This document shows positions 24,186 through 36,048 of a stretch of DNA of 64,000 nucleotides, piece after piece. The notes beneath the pieces were generated by a model. It was not told the DNA's origin. It ran no database searches and worked only from the letters and a program-made list of their open reading frames with translations. Positions within the stretch are counted from its first letter, which is position 1; the number at the start of each line of letters is the position of its first letter. The translations under genes were made by a program, and so were the position numbers. Source of the DNA: Diadema setosum (taxonomy: Eukaryota > Echinodermata > Echinoidea > Diadematoida > Diadematidae); NCBI GenBank assembly GCA_033980235.1, contig CM067065.1, positions 26,258,836 to 26,322,835 on the forward strand, written 5' to 3'.

Positions 24186-24770
24186 CATTACAGTATATAG
24201 CCTATAACCTAGGTGGGGATGCAGCTGGTCTGATGCGACGAGACTACGAACAGTGGATGCGCGCGAATACGCCGCCTATGATCCAGTTGTTTGTCGTTGT
24301 TTTCTTTTTTTTTAATCGGTGGCAGTCTTCTTACACGGAAAAAAAAAAAAAAACTGCGATCGTGGCGCCTAGTAGTCCAGATACTGGACGATTTTAATCG
24401 TCCGCATTCCCCACACTATACACACGCATACACATGCATGCACCCACACAATGCGCCCAACCGCTGACTGCGACACTCCACCAATTGGTACTCCCGAAAG
24501 GAGGGGAGATTATTGTGTAATACAGTGTACATACAGACACCATCAACGTACGTCCGTACGTACGCGGGTACACTGCATACGAATACAGTCCAGGAAGTGG
24601 ACTAGGCGCCTAGCGGACGCGGTAGATGCGTCCACTGTTCGTAGTCTCGCCCCATCAGATGTATCGCTTGGCAAAGACAATTATCTCGCTGCATCATACG
24701 TTTCAGCAAATTACAAAGACAATAACTGCATTCTCCGCCTAGATTATAGGCTATGCAATAATCCATCATG
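24186..24770. repeat. Inverted repeat around a 0.35-kb spacer
   Basis: The arm 24186-24262 (TATAGCCTATAACCTAGG ... CGAGACTACGAACAGTGG) recurs in reverse complement inside 24625-24765 with an extra segment. Because of this, translations on opposite strands both contain an IAYNLGG and a RDYEQW string. GGCGCCTAG occurs at 24365 and 24604. Confidence 0.65.
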
Positions 24771-25220
24771 CTGAAATCAATATCACCACATTTCTTTTTG
24801 TTTGTTTGTTTTTTTGTTCCTACATCTTTTTCTTGGGAGAATTTCAGGGGGGGGGGATATTTGTACAGGCCATCCCCCCCTCCTTCAAAAGTGGGGGGGG
24901 GGGGATATATCCCCCCCATCCCCCCCGGGATTTACGCCCATGGTGTGGACAAGGTTTTTCAGAAATGAAAAAAGGGATTCTAGAGACACACCTAATCACA
25001 CTATTCTACCAAAAATGTTTGAGATAAACTCCTAAAAAACACACTTTCCTGCCCATTTTATGATACCAAATTTTAGCATAATGTAAAAGAAGACCCGCTC
25101 TTTCAGAAAATGCGAAAAAGTCAAGTTCAACTAGGTTGACCCATTTCACGTATTTTCAGTCCTCACGCAAAATCAGTATGTGCGACTTTATGTTCGTTTT
25201 GAGGTGCACGGTCACATATA

Positions 25221-25700
25221 TACTAAAGGCCAATGTGCGTACCAATTTTCATGATCATTGCTCGAAAAATGCTTAAGTATCTCGAATACCAAAAGCCATT
25301 CAGTGATTTATTGTCTTAATATGCCGTCACCATGGCAACGCAGCTTCCAATACATTCGAGAAAAAAAAAATCAATGAGTGTGTGTTAAACTTCATGAGCA
25401 TTGCTAAAAACTTCAGAAGACTTGCAACGTATCTATTTTATACCGAGAACAAAACGAGAAGTGGACTTATCGTTTTTTGCCTCAAAACACATTGAAAAGT
25501 AAAGAAATTCAAATGTTCCTCATTGTGCAGATTTCTTAAAATCAAACATTCTATTGCGTTGGAAACCGACATTCATAATCATTATGATCTTTACATCATT
25601 CGCATTCTACGCCAATAGAGTGTAACGGAAAATCGTGATTTTAAGGAATTGAACAAAATGGACTTATCGGTTTCTGCGAACAAACTCAAGATTCATATCC
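25221..25700. other. Anonymous sequence with two TGGACTTATCG words
   Basis: Complements of the terminal word of the 56125-56366 insertion appear at about 25453-25472 and 25660-25690 (TGGACTTATCGGTTTCTGCG, then AACAAACTC). No gene seen. Confidence 0.5.
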
Positions 25701-25704
25701 CTTA

Positions 25705-25997
25705 CAAAAATGTCCTGTGGTACTCCTCTGGTAATTACCACAGGACAGTACCACATGACAATACCACAGGAGAGTACCATAAGAATCATTGTCCTGTGGT
25801 ATTTTGTGACGTACCACAGGGCAGTACCACAGGACAGTACCACAGGACCAGTACCACATAACAGTACCACAGGAACTGTCATGTGGTATTTTGGGACATT
25901 ACCACAGGGCAGTACCACAGGCCATTACCACACAGCATTACCACAGAGCAGTACCACACAGCATTACCATGGTACAACGGGAGAGTACCACACAGGA
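25705..25997. repeat. GTACCACAGGACA word cluster, left
   Basis: About 20 copies of (A/G)TACCACAGG or its complement CCTGTGGTA(C/T) lie in 290 bases, spaced about 12-30 bases and in both orientations. The open frames through it are artefacts of the repeat. A matching cluster lies at 32085-32850. Confidence 0.9.
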
Positions 25998-26213
25998 TCT
26001 ATAGAAAAAAAGATATGGGGAAGTCTTAGCCACATATCAAGGAATATTCGTGATAGGCGAGTGATGGATTTCAAAACAAACATGGTCCTACTTAATAACC
26101 TAATACTAACATGTAACCTCAAACGACAGTCTCATATGGCCAAGTGCCATTGTAGTCCTATATAGATCTATATAGTCATCCTATTCCTAGTTAGCCATCG
26201 ATCGTATCAGTAC

Positions 26214-26215
<2 letters not shown>

Positions 26216-26264
<49 letters not shown>
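26216..26264. repeat. (TA)n microsatellite, left border of TIR element
   Basis: About 24 TA units running directly into the left terminal repeat. Confidence 0.9.
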
Positions 26265-26266
<2 letters not shown>

Positions 26267-28151
26267 ATGAAAACGTTGAACGATGTACAATTGGCCATTT
26301 TCGGGCTTTGCGATATTCAAACCCTTGTAAAATTGTCACCTGTGGTGTTTTTCATAGTTGTATGTATCATTTGGTAGGGGAGGGTTGTGCCTTTCAGAAA
26401 ATATACACTTTGTATTGTTGTTACCGCATTTCCTTAAAAAATAATGCCTTAAAGCTGAACAAATTGACAAAAATACATATTTTATGAAAAAATCCCAGAA
26501 TCAGACGTCGCAATTTTTGTTCTTATCCAATTCTACAGCTTTCTTTTTTCTTGTGAGTAAGCCCACATACTCCAACTATTTAATCAAGTACTTCTGCCAT
26601 GAACGTGTTTATTATTCATCTTATCAGGAACTTTTGAATTCACTCATGTCTGAAAAAGAACGTCTCTGAATGAATTATCTTTTCCTTGACGCAAAAACTC
26701 CAGGATGAATATGAAAACATGTAAGGCCATAATCATTTAGCGTATTATCCATACTACCATTCCATCAAAATTTGTGAGTGAGCTGTACAAAGTAATCGCG
26801 TGGTGGCTCATTAAAGAAAATTATACTGAATAACCATCAGAGATATTCGATTGGTTAGTGGTGTCATTAATGAAAGTTGATTATGCTTGAGATAAAAAAC
26901 TGGTGATCAGTACGTCAGTGTGAGCCAGGCGATTATGATGATTGGCAACAAGAGCAACATACTGTCCATAAAAATGAGTTCTGGTTGAAAATCCAAATTG
27001 GCAAACGTCTCTGATCAAAGCGAATGTCTCTGATTGAAAATCTCTAAAGGTATATTCCCTCATCTGACACGTACACACTGCATGATACTTTATTTGCGCG
27101 CTTATAGTACGCACTGACGCGCCATCTTGGAATCGAGTCGGCATAATTCAACAACGGAAATGCCCATAAATCCTGAAAATGTGAGTAATAACAAAAACCT
27201 TTCTGGTGTTTGTGTCGATTTATAACAGTTATCATTCCGTAGATTTGCCAATTAGTATCATCTGTGAAATTATGTATTTTAACCTTTGGATTATAAATAA
27301 ATTAAAGAAGGATGGACAGTAAATTTACGTAAGATTCTACATGAAGATCAAAGACCGCACGTCTCTGAGCAAAATGAAAAACGTCTCTGATAATTACTGT
27401 TTCATGAAATAAAGACATCCATTCTACAAATTATGAGAACATTAAAGTAAAATTAGGTCTGGATGGGTGCGGTTTGTATTATAGGAACAAGAAGAACAAA
27501 GTTTACACGGGCGTGTTATAATATTAAGAAAAATGAAGCTTCCTGAAAGATGTTGAAAATATGTAGAAGAGTTTCAAATTTAAGGTTTTCTGTTGATTGA
27601 GCAAGTTTAAACACATTGCCTGGACAGAAACTGTGCTTTATGACTAGTAATAGGTCAGTAGTCTATAATTATAATGTAATAGTCACTTTGAATTACGTAT
27701 TTTTTTGTGAGAGAAGGAGAAATGTAAGAAAAACAGGTTTAGGTCAGGGACATTCTCTGAACAAATAAGATCTGTTCTCAAACCAATATTAATGACCCAT
27801 CATGGCGAATTGGTGCCTACGTTTGAAGCACATAGGTTCCTCAATCCAAATATAATGCTAATATCTTGTAAAAATCAAACCCATTAAGTACTGATAAGCA
27901 AAGATGTTTACGTCAGAGAAGTTATACGGGACGTTATACATATTTTCAACTACTACAATTGGGAGTCGATCTTTCATTATTCCACAGTAGATGGCCCTCG
28001 TATACATACATTGTTCTAGGTAATTTGCGCAATCTAGAAACAATGTTGATTTTATAATTTTGATCAGAGACGTTCATTTTGTGCGTACATTGTTCCAGTG
28101 CATGGTAAGTTAACTTTAATATCATTTTTACTCTATTTTTTTTTCTTACAG

Positions 28152-28373
28152 CAAGATGGGAAGACCGGATGGATTGTAAGCACTCCGAATATCCTGTTTA
28201 GGATCTTTAGTCTCAGTCATGTTCATGGAGCCTACAAGTTCCAGACCACGGCCGTGGTACTGGCAAGACCGGACGGATATCTGATTGGAGGTGCCATCTG
28301 TTTACACAATAATGACTTTCCCAACCCCGGTTTCAGTTGTCGCAAGCGACACAATCGATACTGCACTGATTGA
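28152..28373 (+). CDS. Exon-like segment, copy 1, function unknown
   Basis: A T-rich tract and TTCTTACAG precede an open segment of 73 residues ending in TGA. It starts QDGKTGWIVSTP, contains VVLARPDGYLIGGAICLHNN and ends FSCRKRHNRYCTD. This looks like a terminal exon (phase set by the open frame), with a short cysteine- and basic-rich tail. I recognise no family. No upstream exon was found, and the segment lies inside a TIR element, so it may be a captured host exon or part of an unrecognised element gene. The other two forward frames are closed. Confidence 0.4.
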   Translation, partial: QDGKTGWIVSTPNILFRIFSLSHVHGAYKFQTTAVVLARPDGYLIGGAICLHNNDFPNPGFSCRKRHNRYCTD

Positions 28374-29225
28374 GGATATTGAATACCAAATGAAGGAGAA
28401 ATTCAGTTCAATGTTATAATGCCGACTCCGTTTTTAATGCACGTCACTACGTTTGCTTTTGAGCCTGTGAAATTTGAGGCTTATACGCTAAGAATTAAAG
28501 GTTCAAATAATTTGCACCCAATTTGAAACAATGGCAGGACACACTTGAACCCTTAATTATGTTTAATTGCACCCTTACTTAATTGCCTTTTTGAATTTTT
28601 GCCAATTTCTGCAAATAAGGTTTTTGTACAGTGGATAAGAATATGCAAATGAGTGAGCTAACCATGTCATAACCTCTCCATTTTCCATTGATCGTGTACA
28701 AAAATAACGAATATTTAATGTTTCTGGCATTGAAATCTGAAACATAATGCTATTCGTGGTCGATTATATACCTTCGGAATAGTATTCAGTTACATATATA
28801 CCCGGATTTAAGCCTGGGGCATAATTATGTTTGAATGAAAAACTGGAAATTTCAAAATATTATGTTCAAATGTTATGGCAAGTTGTGAGGGGATGACATA
28901 GCACATAGGTTCCTCAATCCAAATATAATGCTAATGTCTTGTAAAAATCAAACCCATTAAATACTGATAAGCAAAGATGTTTACGTCAGAGACGTTATAC
29001 GGGACGTTTTACATAATTTCAACTACTACAATTGGGAGTCGATCTTTCATTATTCCACAGTAGATGGCCCTCGTATACATACATTGTTCTAGGTAATTTG
29101 CGCAATCTAGAAACAATGTTGATTTTATAATTTTGATCAGAGACGTTCATTTTGTGCGTACATTGCTCCAGTGCATGGTAAGTTAACTTTAATATCATTT
29201 TTACTCTATTTTTTTTTTCTTACAG

Positions 29226-29447
29226 CAAGATGGGAAGACCGGATGGATTGTAAACACTCCGAATATCCTGTTTAGGATCTTTAGTCTCAGTCATGTTCAT
29301 GGAGCCTACAAGTTCCAGACCACGGCCGTGGTACTGGCAAGACCGGACGGATATCTGATTGGAGGTGCCATCTGTTTACACAATAATGACTTTCCCAACC
29401 CCGGTTTCAGTTGTCGCAAGCGACACAATCGATACTGCACTGATTGA
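29226..29447 (+). CDS. Exon-like segment, copy 2, function unknown
   Basis: Same acceptor, same length and same stop as copy 1. By eye the only difference in 222 nt is one base that changes S to N (WIVSTP to WIVNTP). The flanks of the duplicated unit show more changes per length than the open segment. That would fit constraint on the reading frame, but numbers are too small to prove it. Confidence 0.4.
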   Translation, partial: QDGKTGWIVNTPNILFRIFSLSHVHGAYKFQTTAVVLARPDGYLIGGAICLHNNDFPNPGFSCRKRHNRYCTD

Positions 29448-31775
29448 GGATATTGAATACCAAATGAAGGAGAAATTCAGTTTAATGTTATAATGCCGAC
29501 TCCGTTTTTAATGCACGTCACTACGTTTGCTTTTGAGCCTGTGGAATTTGAGGCTTATACGCTAAGAATTAAAGGTTCAAATAATTTGCACCCAATTTGA
29601 AACAATGGCAGTACAAACTTGAACCCTTAATTATGTTTAATTGCACCCTTACTTAATTGCCTTTTTGAATTTTTGCCAATTTCTGCAAATAAGGTTTTTG
29701 TACAGTGGATAAGAATATGCAAATGAGTGAGCTAACCATGTCATAACCTCTCCATTTTCCATTGATCGTGTACAAAGAATAACGAAAATTTAATGTTTCT
29801 GGCATTGAAATCTGAAACATAATGCTATTCGTGGTCGATTATATACCTTCGGAATAGTGTTCAGTTACATATATACCCGGAGTTAAGCCTGGGGCATAAT
29901 TATGTTTGAATGAAAAACTGGAAATTTCAAAATATTATGTTCAAATGTTATGGCAAGTTGTGAGGGGATGACATGCTCAAATTGCCATTTGCAGATTCAT
30001 AATGACCATTCAAAAACTGTTTACTGAAGAACTAGCGAAACTTCAAAATGTCACAACCTTCTCATTTTTGTGGAGCCCGTATGATTTTCTTTCTTATCAG
30101 CGAATAACTTTATACATTTGGGCTGAATTTCCCCTTGAATGAAGCTTTTTCCTTTGGAAGTAAGGTGAAATATTCTAGTGATATTTTTGAGGTTTGTAAG
30201 CCAAATACAGGAGAAAAGGAAAAATACTAACGTCTGTGATGAAACAAGAAAACGTCCATTAAGAATGTCCCTTACCTAGTTTCCACTATGAACACTATAA
30301 TGCATCGCCTTTGAGTTGAAGGAAGAAGGATTAATAATCCCCTAACGATGTGACAGATAAAATATGATATCGTTATGTTATCATTGTCAACCTCTTGAAA
30401 GAGGTTTTCAGTTCACTTTTCGTCAACAAACAGTTGCTATACCATACTGTCGATATTCTTTTGAGTTTGGTGTTGTGGCAAGTGCATTACATTGTTTACA
30501 ATTTATATCTGCCATAGTATGAAAAAAAAGCGTAGCGAAATTTGATGCTTCTAGGATAAGCAAAGGTTAATTACAGCTTTCTGAGACGACATCATAACAG
30601 TGGCTCGGGTAAGGTCCTTAATGAAAATACAAACTGGCTTATACTCATACAATTATATTTTAGACTAAGGGGTCAAATTGAATTAGTATCAATACATTTG
30701 TTTTTACCTTTTTTATAGATTTGGACTACAATTGAAAGCAAACATATACAAAATTAATAGCGTGTGGGCACACCTGCATATACACCTGAAGGTAAAATGC
30801 AAAGTAGTGGTCATCATAAACAAAAACAATTCTCGACATTTAGGCCTAGGTAAATGATTTCTCAATGAATGTGGAATGTCCAGTTGCGAGCATCTTTTAA
30901 AATAGGGAGTTTGATGTTTAATTTTAGTGATAACTTACAGCCGAAACGTCCCTGATGGAAAAGCAAATGTCTCTGATATAAATGAGTAATTAGGTAAAGT
31001 AGTTGAAATTGCACATTTTTCAGGTAATTTTGGATCTGTCATTAAAAGGTGTTGTAAGATCTGAATATATCAAGAACAGGCTTGTTGTTGATTTTTGGTG
31101 CAGAAATCGCAATTCCTCTTACAATTTGGAGATTCGTAGTTATAATCAATTAGTATGAAAAATAATTCAAGGTGAAATTACCATTCTGAATTGTTGACAA
31201 ATGATTAACATGTGTTTAATAAAGGAAAATGTTGTTTGCTCACAAAACTCTTAAATATGGATCAAAGGACATCATTTGTATTGCCTATGTCTGAGGAACG
31301 TCTATGAGTGAAACCAGAACGTCTCTGATCAAAACATGGTTTACTTCCAGCGTCTGTATAGGGCTTTTATGGTGATTTGATCAAACGAAATGCACTAATT
31401 CATTATTAGTATCTACTGAACATTAACATTTAAACAAATGAGACCCCTGGAGGCAAACAATACTTTAGGAACAAATTAACACAGTCTTCGAAAGTATGAA
31501 CAAGATTAAACTATCTTCATTTGAATGTTTTTTCACCCTTCATTTGAATTTTCACTAAAACGATGTTTATCTTAGTCAGAGACGTTCGCCATTATGTCAC
31601 AGTTCTATTTAACCTTCAATAAAAACAACACCCTTGGAGATATCCCAGTATAATTGGGTTTACAAGAAAGCTGACAATAATGACATTTCACTGAGATGTA
31701 TCTATATCAATGAGTCACATGTTTTAATTTTGACCCCTGATTTGCCCAATTGTACATCGTTCAACGTTTTTACCC

Positions 31776-31776
<1 letters not shown>

Positions 31777-31828
<52 letters not shown>
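31777..31828. repeat. (TA)n microsatellite, right border of TIR element
   Basis: About 24 TA units following CCCATATG. Confidence 0.9.
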
Positions 31829-31833
<5 letters not shown>

Positions 31834-32084
31834 CATCTGTCCGTAATGGATTAAGGCATGGTTACAAAGTAGATAATATAACTACTTCATTATGAAATAT
31901 GAAATTACACTTTCATAGCAATATCTATGATGTTTGGAATAACATAACATAATTAGACTATCTTTTATAAAGTTCAAAGTAAGTCCCATCATTAATACTT
32001 TGACATTTTAATTCTTTTATGTATTTTCTAAATTACAGATTGCTTTTTATGAATATTCATGAGGTATGTAAAAATGTGTACTAC

Positions 32085-32855
32085 AGGAGTACCACAGAAG
32101 TTACTATACCACATGAAAGGTCACATGGTTTACATCAACACTTTCACTTAGTAGGTAATATTGTAGGAGTATAGAACAGGTTAAGCATTGGAAAATCAAT
32201 TGCTATATTTCACAACATAACTCATCTTTAATTAATTAAGGAATATGTGTTTTTTTTGTATGTGTATGTTTTTATTATATGTTTCCCCGTCCATTTTCTC
32301 ATGGACAACATAAATCATCTTTATTTAATTAAGGAATATGTGGGGGGGGGGGGTTGTATGTGTATGATTTTATTACATGTTTCCCCATCCATTTTCGCAC
32401 CTTTGTCATTCAGTTTCAAAGATTTATTATTCAATTTTCAATAACGTCCTATGGTACTGGACATGTGGTACGTCCCACAATACCACAGGAAAATCACTGT
32501 TGTACTGTCCTGTGGTACGTCCCAAAATACCACAGGACAATTACTGTTATACTGTCCTGTTGTAATTTTCTGTGATACTGTCCTGTACCACGCATAGTGC
32601 CTGTGCTGACATATGTTTGTGTTGTACATATGTGGTATTGACAAGTACCACAGGGAGTACCACATGAGCCTGTGACACAGTATCACAAAGTTCCTGTTGT
32701 AACATTATATTTGTGTGGTACATTGTGTGGTACCGACAAGTACTACAGGGAGTACCCTACAAGCCTGTGGTACAGTACCACACAGTTCCTGTAGTAACAT
32801 TGTTCGTGTGAGGTACATTGTGTGGTGCCGACAATACCACAGGAAGTACCACAGG
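32085..32855. repeat. CCTGTGGTAC word cluster, right
   Basis: Repeated (A)GTACCACAGG and CCTGTGGTA words, plus longer units such as ACATTGTGTGGTACCGACAAG and a diverged copy at 32800-32840. It mirrors the 25705-25997 cluster, so the two clusters bracket the 5.5-kb TIR element. A 70-base duplicated spacer with a G10 run lies at 32200-32390. Confidence 0.85.
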
Positions 32856-32895
32856 TCTTTTTTTTTGGGGGGGGGGATATGATACACTGTACATT

Positions 32896-32900
32896 GAGAG

Positions 32901-32946
<46 letters not shown>
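32896..32946. repeat. (GA)n microsatellite
   Basis: GAGAGA tract with two AAAGAG interruptions. Confidence 0.95.
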
Positions 32947-32949
<3 letters not shown>

Positions 32950-33114
32950 ATACATACATAATATGTCATCACGTTGGTGATAAGACCTAGTATCTCAAAT
33001 TTTGATGAAAATTACTTTTTGGGGATTAATTGTCAGATTATCAGTTGAGGGATGTCCTTGCCAAATCCTACCTGTATTACTAACTACTAACTAACTACTA
33101 ACCGGAGGGCTAAA

Positions 33115-34330
33115 CCCCCAAAACTCGCTTACTTAACGAGAGAGTTCCACTCTCTCTACAAACTAAGTAGACCATGCTTATTTTCAAGTTTTTATTGTAA
33201 TAAACAACATTTCACTGGTCTACCTCAAAAAATTAGTTGCGAAAGCCTCCAAATCCAAGATGGCGTCCAAGATGGCCTCCATATTTACTGAATTTGTTAT
33301 TTGAAAGATAGAATTTGATAGAAACATCAGATTTCAACAAATGTGATGTCATATGAAAGAAAATAAAAATTTCTACAAGTGGATGCCATTCTTGCGAGTT
33401 ATTGTGATAACTGGATTGAGATTTTAAAGAAAATACACTAATTTCTTATGATTTTCTCAAAAAAAGAAAATCATAAAAATGCCTGATTCAGCATAAATCA
33501 GAGAAAGACTAAAGGATTATCTTGAAACGTTTCAAGAATTCTGTTTGACATATAATAAATATTTGGAGAAAATTAGGATTCAGTACCATTTTTGGTTCAG
33601 GGGTTATAATGTCTCAAACTTGAAAACTCGCTATGTAAAAATGGCCACTTTAGTTGTAACTAGACCTTGTTGGTCGTAAACAGAGTCTGCGCGCGCCCAG
33701 AATACTACACGCACAACCGGCACTGGGGGCTTGTAGCAGTGCCAGTGGTGCGTGTAGTAGTCTTAGCAAACGCAGACCTTTTCTTTGACAAACAAGAGTT
33801 TGTGCCTGCAAACTAACTTTTCATACCAAGTGACTCAGGTGACGCTGATCGCTATTATTTCAAAGTAGATTGTTCTGAAGCAGATGAGATGAAGCAAAAA
33901 ATATCTTTCAAATAGAGGTAGAAGCTTGAAACAACCTTGCTATAGAAAGTTTAAAACAAAATTTGGATCAATCACTCAAAAAATTCAAGATTGCAGGCCA
34001 TCAAAGCTGACATAGTGTATTGCCCTAAAGTAAATGTATTACTTCGATTTTGATACAATTCTGTCTGTTTTGCTGTCTATTTATATGGTTTTTATGTATT
34101 CTGAACATTGTAATGCTATTTCAAACGATGTAGGGTTTTAATGGAGACATTTTTTTCAGAATGCACCATGAATATTTCTCTAAAAAGTTGTAAAAAATAA
34201 GTTTAAAAATGTTTATGAAAACCATGTAGAAATTAACATCTTTCCCATAATAAGTAATAATCAATATTTGGAGAAAATTAGAAGTCAGTGTTGTATTTGG
34301 TTCAGGAGTTATAATGTCTCAAACTTGAAA
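33115..34330 (+). repeat. Dispersed repeat, arm 1 (inverted relative to 50930-51890)
   Basis: Begins near AGAGTTCCACTCTCTCTAC and AGTAGACCATGCTTATTTTC. It contains GGTCTACCTC, ATCCAAGATGGC, a palindromic CTACACGC...GCGTGTAG segment (33700-33770) and ends near TGATACAATTCTGTCTG. About 0.95 kb of it returns in reverse complement at 50930-51890. No ORF of note. Confidence 0.85.
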
Positions 34331-34394
34331 TCCCATTTTACATAATATCATGTATTAACACGCATCTGTTCCCAAAGATGTCACAGAGGGTCAA

Positions 34395-35250
34395 ATCCAA
34401 GATCGTGCTTACTTTTCGAGTTCCACTCTCTCTATAAACAAGACCATACATAATATTAAACATTCTAAGCAATGTTCCGTAAGTACATCTCAGTAGATTT
34501 GTTGCAAAAACCTCCAATGTGCAGATGCGGTCCAATAGGGCCGCTTTTTATTGAATTTAATATTTCAAATATAAAATTTGATAGAGATATTGGACTGCAA
34601 CAAATTTGATATCATACGAAGGAGAGTAAAACTTCCTAAAAGTTGATACCACTTTAGCTGTGTATTGTGATAAATGGGTGGGGGTTGTTTGCTTCTCTTT
34701 TTTGGTGGGGAGGGGAGGAAATCCATATTTTTATAATGTTTTGAAAAAAGGAAGAGATATACAAATCCATGATTTAGTATTTATTAAAGAAGAACTGAAG
34801 AATTATTTTGAAACCTGCGATTGAGATTGAGATTTACTGAGACTCAGACATAATTCATATATATTGATTTACAGCCAATATCATACGCTTTTGACAAGTT
34901 AAAATCTAAAACTTCAAAAAAAATATATATTTATGCATTATAAATGTTGCATACAATGTGTTTACATGGTCACATGTAATACTGTCATGGTCTAGCGACT
35001 TGCGAGTGCCTGCAAACTAACTTTTCATGCCAAGTGGTAGGTGGCGTTGGTCGCTATTGCTGTAGCATTTCATAGTAGATTGTTCTTAGGCAGATAAGAT
35101 TGAACAGAAAATATTTTCCAAAAAGACAAAAGACAAAAGACAAAAAGACAAATTTTGCCAAAATGTCATATTTAGCGACAAAAATAGTATCCACACAAAA
35201 TTCAAGATCGCTGTTATTAATCGAGGTTGTCGGTCAAGGCATTATTTACC
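34395..35250 (+). repeat. Diverged direct copy of the 33.1-kb repeat
   Basis: Shares GAGTTCCACTCTCTCTA, AGACCATAC, GTACATCTCAGTAGATTTGTTGC and the AGTGG...GGTGGCGTTGGTCGCTATT block with arm 1, at lower identity. Confidence 0.7.
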
Positions 35251-36048
35251 ATTAGTGCACGTAAAGCAAAAACCCAGCTTTAGTTAATTCCTCAAACTAT
35301 TTCTAAACTGTGAGTTAGGGATAGAAAAACTAATTTACAAACTTAAAATAGTATAATTAATACTAAATATTGTTAGATATACTGAATAGATCTGATAAGA
35401 ATGTGTTTTACACTAAGCAGTCAACAGTTATCATGGTTATAGTTTCTTGAAAAGAAATGGTGATATCTCCGTATGTTTTAGGCTTTATTATATTTTTTTT
35501 TACATAGTAGAATGTTTTGTGATACCACTAACGTGCACATATGAATCGAATGTGATATCTCTCCCAATGGTAAACAATACCTTTAGTGTGTTGCGTCAAA
35601 GTCAAATCTCAACTTATAATTTGATATATTTTTTAATCTTGTTATATTGCTGTCTATTATATGTTTCTATACATCCGAACGATATTGTACTAGTGTAAAC
35701 CATGTTGAAAGTCTTTCTTCTTCTTCTTCTTCTTTTTTTTTTTGGGGGGGGGGGGGTGGAGCTCATTCCAGTGTTAGGGTAACGCCCGATCTTTGATTTA
35801 AAAAAAAATGCTTCTGTATCAAAGATATGCTTTTTTACTTGTATGTTACTGTGTAGAAACGTGAATGATGATGGTATATGTGTAATAATGTCTGATCCGT
35901 AGATGTCCTTGAAAGCCCTTCTGATCCGAGAACCCTCCCGAAAAATCCGCCATGGCGGCAATTTCTCAAATTTGCTCTTAAATGTGTTGTGCGAAATTAT
36001 TTTTCAGTATACAGTATTGTTCGAATAAAACTGTCCAAAATGATTATT
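35251..36048. other. No recognisable feature
   Basis: AT-rich spacer with a CTT/T/G homopolymer run (35715-35757). The LINE poly(A)-like tail begins at about 36049. Confidence 0.5.

Larger units (their letters stand above)
18679..24942. mobile_element. 6.3-kb hAT-like non-autonomous element
   Basis: It is flanked by an exact 8-bp duplication, gtgtggac (18671-18678 and 24943-24950). The ends are CAACGGCGTAAATCC and, complemented, CATGGGCGTAAATCC. An 8-bp duplication with a CA-starting TIR of the CAGTGGCGTA type is the signature of hAT elements. I found no transposase. The interior holds G/C homopolymer runs, a second hAT-like end motif (CGGCGTAGCCAGGATTTG at 19566), a large satellite array and an inverted repeat. 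It is probably itself a composite. Confidence 0.85.
18250..25214 (+). mobile_element. MITE 'D', copy of the 0.7-kb MITE split by a 6.3-kb insertion
   Basis: The left half 18250-18678 begins TGACCCTGCACC and the right half 24943-25214 ends GGTGCACGGTCA. Flanks catatg (18244-18249) and catata (25215-25220) are a near-perfect 6-bp duplication. Joined at GTGTGGAC, the halves reproduce the order seen in MITE A. Confidence 0.85.
27827..29980. repeat. Tandem duplication of about 1074 bp
   Basis: Unit 1 (27827-28898) and unit 2 (28901-29980) begin GCACATAGGTTCCTCAATCC and end AGTTGTGAGGGGATGACAT. They differ by only about a dozen visible substitutions, so the duplication is recent. Confidence 0.95.
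26265..31776. mobile_element. 5.5-kb TIR element with iterated CGTCTCTGA word
   Basis: The left end has ATGGATGAAAAC followed by GTTGAACGATGTACAATTGG. The right end has its complement CCAATTGTACATCGTTCAAC followed by GTTTTTACCCAT. Both ends lie against long TA tracts. Inside, CGTCTCTGA or a one-mismatch form occurs at 26661, 27006, 27025, 27360, 27382, 30947, 30968, 31299 and 31320. The complement occurs at 27913, 28064, 28986, 29137 and 31576. A 1.07-kb tandem duplication carrying a spliced-exon-like segment lies inside. No transposase was recognised. TA flanks would fit Tc1/mariner-type or microsatellite-targeted insertion. Confidence 0.75.

Noticed and set aside
23787..24397. 113- and 173-codon overlapping ORFs
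   Set aside because: Overlap in different frames with no known motif; part of the second lies in an inverted repeat and a poly-T/poly-A tract.
25649..26165. ORFs up to 151 codons rich in T, G and Y
   Set aside because: Repeat translation of TACCACAGG words in three frames and on both strands.
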